In this document: positions 36,246 through 38,924 of the stretch, piece after piece
Layout: each line of letters starts with the position of its first letter
Numbering within the stretch: position 1 is the stretch's first letter
Assembly: GCA_025357055.1 (NCBI GenBank)
Contig: JANXPZ010000231.1
Coordinates: 1-38,924 of the forward strand
Direction: 5' to 3'
From: Candidatus Eiseniibacteriota bacterium
Lineage (GTDB): Bacteria > Eisenbacteria > RBG-16-71-46
Length of the DNA stretch: 38,924 nt
Notes under the pieces: model-generated
Told to the model about the DNA's origin: nothing
The model's database searches: none
Seen by the model: the letters and a program-made list of their open reading frames with translations, nothing else
Program-made: the position numbers and the translations under genes

Positions 36246-38924
36246 ATGCGCCTCGTCCTGCCACACCCTCGTCGCCTGCTCCTCGCCGCCGCGGCGCTCG
36301 CCAGCCTGCTGTTGCCCCTCGCCGCGATCGCGTCACCGTCACCCGAGTGGCGCCAGCGCTCGCAGGAAGCCCGACTGCTCGCCCCTGCGAGCGGCGAGCG
36401 CGCGGTCGAGACCGCCATCCGCTTCGCGTACGAACTGCCCAAGGGCGCCCGCGAGGCGCGCCTGCTCGTGTCGCGGCGGCCGTTCCAGCCCACGGGCTGG
36501 GCGCAGATCGAGGCGCGTCCCGACCTGACCGTGCTGGACGCCGGCTCCGCTGCGCCGACGCTCGAGGAAGCGGGCGTCACCGTGGACGCCGACACGCCGC
36601 TGTGGTGGGCGGTGAGCTGGCGCGATCCGCTGGACGGCATGCTGCGCTTCAGCGAGGTGCGGCTGTTCACGGCGCTGCGCCGGTTCGCGAACCGCGTGGC
36701 GGCTTCGCCGGTCGTGCTGAAGGAGAAGTCGGGGCGGCTCCCGGAGGCGGAGGTCGCGCCGCGCCGCGCCGCGCTCGCCCTCGGTGCCGCCGCGCCGGCG
36801 CGCCCGCAGATCCACCTGGCGGCCGGATACGACTTCGTGCCCGGCGAGGCCCCGCCCGCGGTTCCCGCCGCGCTCGCGCGCGTGCTGCGCACGCCGGACG
36901 ACGGCGCCGATCCCGTGGGCACGTTCCTGGTCCAGTTCGCCGACCCGCCCAGCGACGCCGAGCGCGCCGCGATCGCCGGGGCCGGCGGCGCGATCGTGTC
37001 GTACATCCCCGACCAGGCATTCCTGGTGCGCATGACCGGCAACTCGTTCGAGAAGCTCTTGCTCGCGCGCGGCGACGTGGCCGTCGCGGACTACCTGCCG
37101 GCGTACAAGGTCAGTCCGTTGGTCGACCAGGCGACCCCGGGCAGCGAAGCGTTCCAGGTGAAACTGTTCGCCGACGCCGACCTGGCGAGCGCCGAGCGCG
37201 ATCTCGCCGCCGCGGGCGCGAGCGGCCTGGAGATCCACGACAACGGCATCAACCGCATCGCGCAGTTCACGCTCGATCGCTCCCAGGTCGCGGCGGTCGC
37301 GACGCTGTCCGCGGTGGAGTGGGTCGAGCCGCGCCCGCGCTACACGATGGACAACGACCTGGCGCAGTGGGTCACCCAGACCGCGATCAACGGCAACCGC
37401 CGCGTCTGGACCGCTGGACTGCGCGGACAGGGTCAGGTGGTGATGACCACGGACAGCGGCGTGCGCACCGACCACAATCAGTTCGTCGATCCGCTCGTGC
37501 CCATCACCGCGTTCGGCGAGTACCCCACCCACCGCAAGGTCATCGCCTACCTGAAGGGCGCTCCGGATCCGCAGATCGAGTTCGGTGACCACGCGGGCGC
37601 GTCGTACCACGGCACCCACACCGCCGGCACCATCTGCGGCAACGACGACCCCACCGCGAACGCGTCCGCGCGCGACGGCATGGCCAAGGAGGCCAAGCTG
37701 TGGTTCATGGACCTCTCGGGCCCGGCGCTGGCGAACGGTATCTTGACCCCGGCCGACCTGAACGACCTCTTCCTGCCCGGCTACACCGGCAACGCCGGCG
37801 GTGCTGCGCGGCTCGCCTCCAACTCGTGGGGCGAGGACGCGCTCGGGGCCTACACGCTGAACTCGCAGCAGGTGGACCAGTTCGTGTGGTCGCACCCGGA
37901 CTTTTTCATCGCCTTCTCCAACGGCAACGCGGCGATGCCCGGCAGCGTCGGCTCGCCCGCGACCGCGAAGAACGCGGGCGGCGTCGGCGGCACCGGCAAC
38001 GGCACCTCGCAGAACTCGCTCTACGGCTCGACGAGCCGCGGCCCGACGGCCGACGGTCGCCGCAAGCCGACCTACTGCGCGCCCGGCAACCTTGTCTTCT
38101 CCGCCAACGGAGCCGGCACCTCCACCTACGTCTCGCTCTCGGGCACCTCGATGGCGTCGCCCGCGGCGACGGGCGCCATGGTGCTCATGCGCCAGTACCT
38201 CACCGAGGGCTGGTATCCCACCGGGGCGGCGGTGCCGGCCAATGGATTCCCGCCCTCGGCGGCGCTGCTCAAGGCCATGGCGATCAACTCGGCCGTGGAT
38301 TCGATGACCGGGTATCTCGCCCCGAACAACAACATCGGGTGGGGTCGCGTCACCGTGGACAGCGTGCTCTTCTTCGCGGGCGATTCGCGCCAGCTGGTGC
38401 TGCTCGACCACACGCAGGGCCTGGGGCAGGGTGACTACGTCGAGTACCAGGTGCGCGTCACCACCAGCCTCATCCCGCTCAAGGTGTCGCTGTGCTGGAC
38501 CGACTACCCCGGCAACCCCGCGGTGACGCGCCAGCTCGTGAACGATCTCGACCTCACCGTTTCGGACGGCGTGAACACGTTCAGGGGGAACGTCTTCACC
38601 GGACGGCGCTCGCTGACGGGCGGCTCGCGCGATTCGCTCAACGTCGAGGAGGGCGTGCGCGTGCCGTCGCCCGGGCCCGGCCTGTGGACGATCCGCGTCG
38701 CCGCCAGGGCCGTGCCCATCGGGCCGCAGCCCTTCGCGCTGGTCGTGACCGGCGGCCTCGGCGCGGGCGCCGGCACGCTGGCCATGGACCGCACGCAGTA
38801 CGGTTCGAGCGGCAACGTCCTGCTGCAGGTGACGGATCCGGATGCCACCGATCCGCTCACGGTGACGGTCGCCTCCGGCACCGAGAGCACGCCCGAGAAC
38901 GTCACGCTCACCGGCGGCAACGGC
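36246..38924 (+). CDS. Secreted subtilisin-like serine protease (S8, KP-43-like), 3' end cut
   Basis: 893 codons are visible and the frame is open at the window edge. A signal peptide (residues 1-29, ending AIA) is followed by a 350-residue N-terminal region that may include the propeptide, with two FxVxL-type inhibitor-like segments (GTFLVQFADPPSDAERAAIA and AFQVKLFADADLASAERDLA). The S8 catalytic domain has Asp403 (VVMTTDSGVRTDH), His455 (SYHGTHTAG) and Ser635 (SGTSMASPAA), plus SRGPTADGRRKPTYCAPG. A jelly-roll-like domain as in KP-43 proteases follows (LKVSLCWTDYPGNPA, QLVNDLDLTVSDG), then repeat-like beta modules at the edge. It is probably extracellular. Confidence 0.92.
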   Translation, partial: MRLVLPHPRRLLLAAAALASLLLPLAAIASPSPEWRQRSQEARLLAPASGERAVETAIRFAYELPKGAREARLLVSRRPFQPTGWAQIEARPDLTVLDAGSAAPTLEEAGVTVDADTPLWWAVSWRDPLDGMLRFSEVRLFTALRRFANRVAASPVVLKEKSGRLPEAEVAPRRAALALGAAAPARPQIHLAAGYDFVPGEAPPAVPAALARVLRTPDDGADPVGTFLVQFADPPSDAERAAIAGAGGAIVSYIPDQAFLVRMTGNSFEKLLLARGDVAVADYLPAYKVSPLVDQATPGSEAFQVKLFADADLASAERDLAAAGASGLEIHDNGINRIAQFTLDRSQVAAVATLSAVEWVEPRPRYTMDNDLAQWVTQTAINGNRRVWTAGLRGQGQVVMTTDSGVRTDHNQFVDPLVPITAFGEYPTHRKVIAYLKGAPDPQIEFGDHAGASYHGTHTAGTICGNDDPTANASARDGMAKEAKLWFMDLSGPALANGILTPADLNDLFLPGYTGNAGGAARLASNSWGEDALGAYTLNSQQVDQFVWSHPDFFIAFSNGNAAMPGSVGSPATAKNAGGVGGTGNGTSQNSLYGSTSRGPTADGRRKPTYCAPGNLVFSANGAGTSTYVSLSGTSMASPAATGAMVLMRQYLTEGWYPTGAAVPANGFPPSAALLKAMAINSAVDSMTGYLAPNNNIGWGRVTVDSVLFFAGDSRQLVLLDHTQGLGQGDYVEYQVRVTTSLIPLKVSLCWTDYPGNPAVTRQLVNDLDLTVSDGVNTFRGNVFTGRRSLTGGSRDSLNVEEGVRVPSPGPGLWTIRVAARAVPIGPQPFALVVTGGLGAGAGTLAMDRTQYGSSGNVLLQVTDPDATDPLTVTVASGTESTPENVTLTGGNG

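Noticed and set aside
1-38924. CRISPR array, prophage or defence island
   Set aside because: No regularly spaced identical repeats with unique spacers, no cas genes, phage structural genes or toxin-antitoxin pairs were seen.

Overview
The window is very GC-rich DNA from an uncultured-type, Gram-negative (diderm) bacterium. It encodes LspA, lipoproteins, an RND efflux pump, SurA-like periplasmic chaperones, type IV pilus minor pilins and PilY1. It also encodes large secreted proteases, one with a C-terminal FlgD-like Ig domain, and a secreted protein with dockerin-like Ca2+ motifs. This combination fits the FCB-group fringe, for example Candidatus Eisenbacteria or relatives. That placement is an inference from gene style, not from a marker gene.

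Layout. (1) 1-140: the edge of an insertion sequence (N-terminus of a transposase on the minus strand plus its end repeats). (2) 197-6927: a tightly packed plus-strand housekeeping run: yggS, yggT, yggU, a purine nucleoside phosphorylase, a DksA/TraR zinc-finger protein with a long histone-H1-like basic tail, lspA, rluD, a serine-kinase anti-sigma ATPase, ruvX and mltG. Start and stop codons mostly overlap or nearly touch. (3) 6901-7364: a spacer that opens with a 29-nt tandem repeat overlapping the mltG stop. (4) 7365-13360: a type IV pilus priming cluster (FimT/GspH-, PilV-, PilW- and PilX-like proteins, PilY1) followed by a small membrane protein and an Ig-domain lipoprotein. (5) 13392-14910: a hairpin carrying a promoter-like element and the larE start, larE, a structured leader, a small DUF3098-like membrane protein, and tRNA-Val overlapping its 3' end. 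(6) 15023-18648: accessory secreted proteins. A strong promoter and structured leader precede a dockerin-like protein, then three tandem, apparently related secreted proteins of unknown function. (7) 18656-19873: a complete insertion sequence with 22-bp perfect terminal inverted repeats. (8) 19873-27638, minus strand: two paralogous SurA/PPIC-like chaperones flanking an RND efflux pump and its membrane-fusion lipoprotein. (9) 27806-35136, plus strand: a gingipain-type C25 protease, a HEAT-repeat/cyclophilin fusion, and a PAP2-fold protein that lacks its catalytic residues and seems to start at CTG. (10) 35227-36105, minus strand: a second purine nucleoside phosphorylase. (11) 36246 to the end: a secreted subtilisin-like (S8) protease, cut by the window edge.

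How the parts relate. Much of the non-housekeeping content concerns the envelope and secreted proteins: folding helpers (two SurA-like proteins, a cyclophilin fusion), secreted proteases, pili and extracellular beta-rich proteins. Readable promoters are sigma70-like (TTGACA/TTGACC, 17-18 nt, TAnACT/TAGAAT). In several genes (larE, 16967, 27806, 36105) the -10 lies only 7-9 nt before the start codon, which suggests leaderless mRNAs. In two places a promoter element sits inside the loop or inner stem of a strong hairpin that also ends the upstream operon. No CRISPR array, prophage or complete defence system was seen. The least explained pieces are the tandem secreted family, the promoter-in-terminator junctions, the structured leaders, the HEAT-cyclophilin fusion and the degenerate PAP2 protein.
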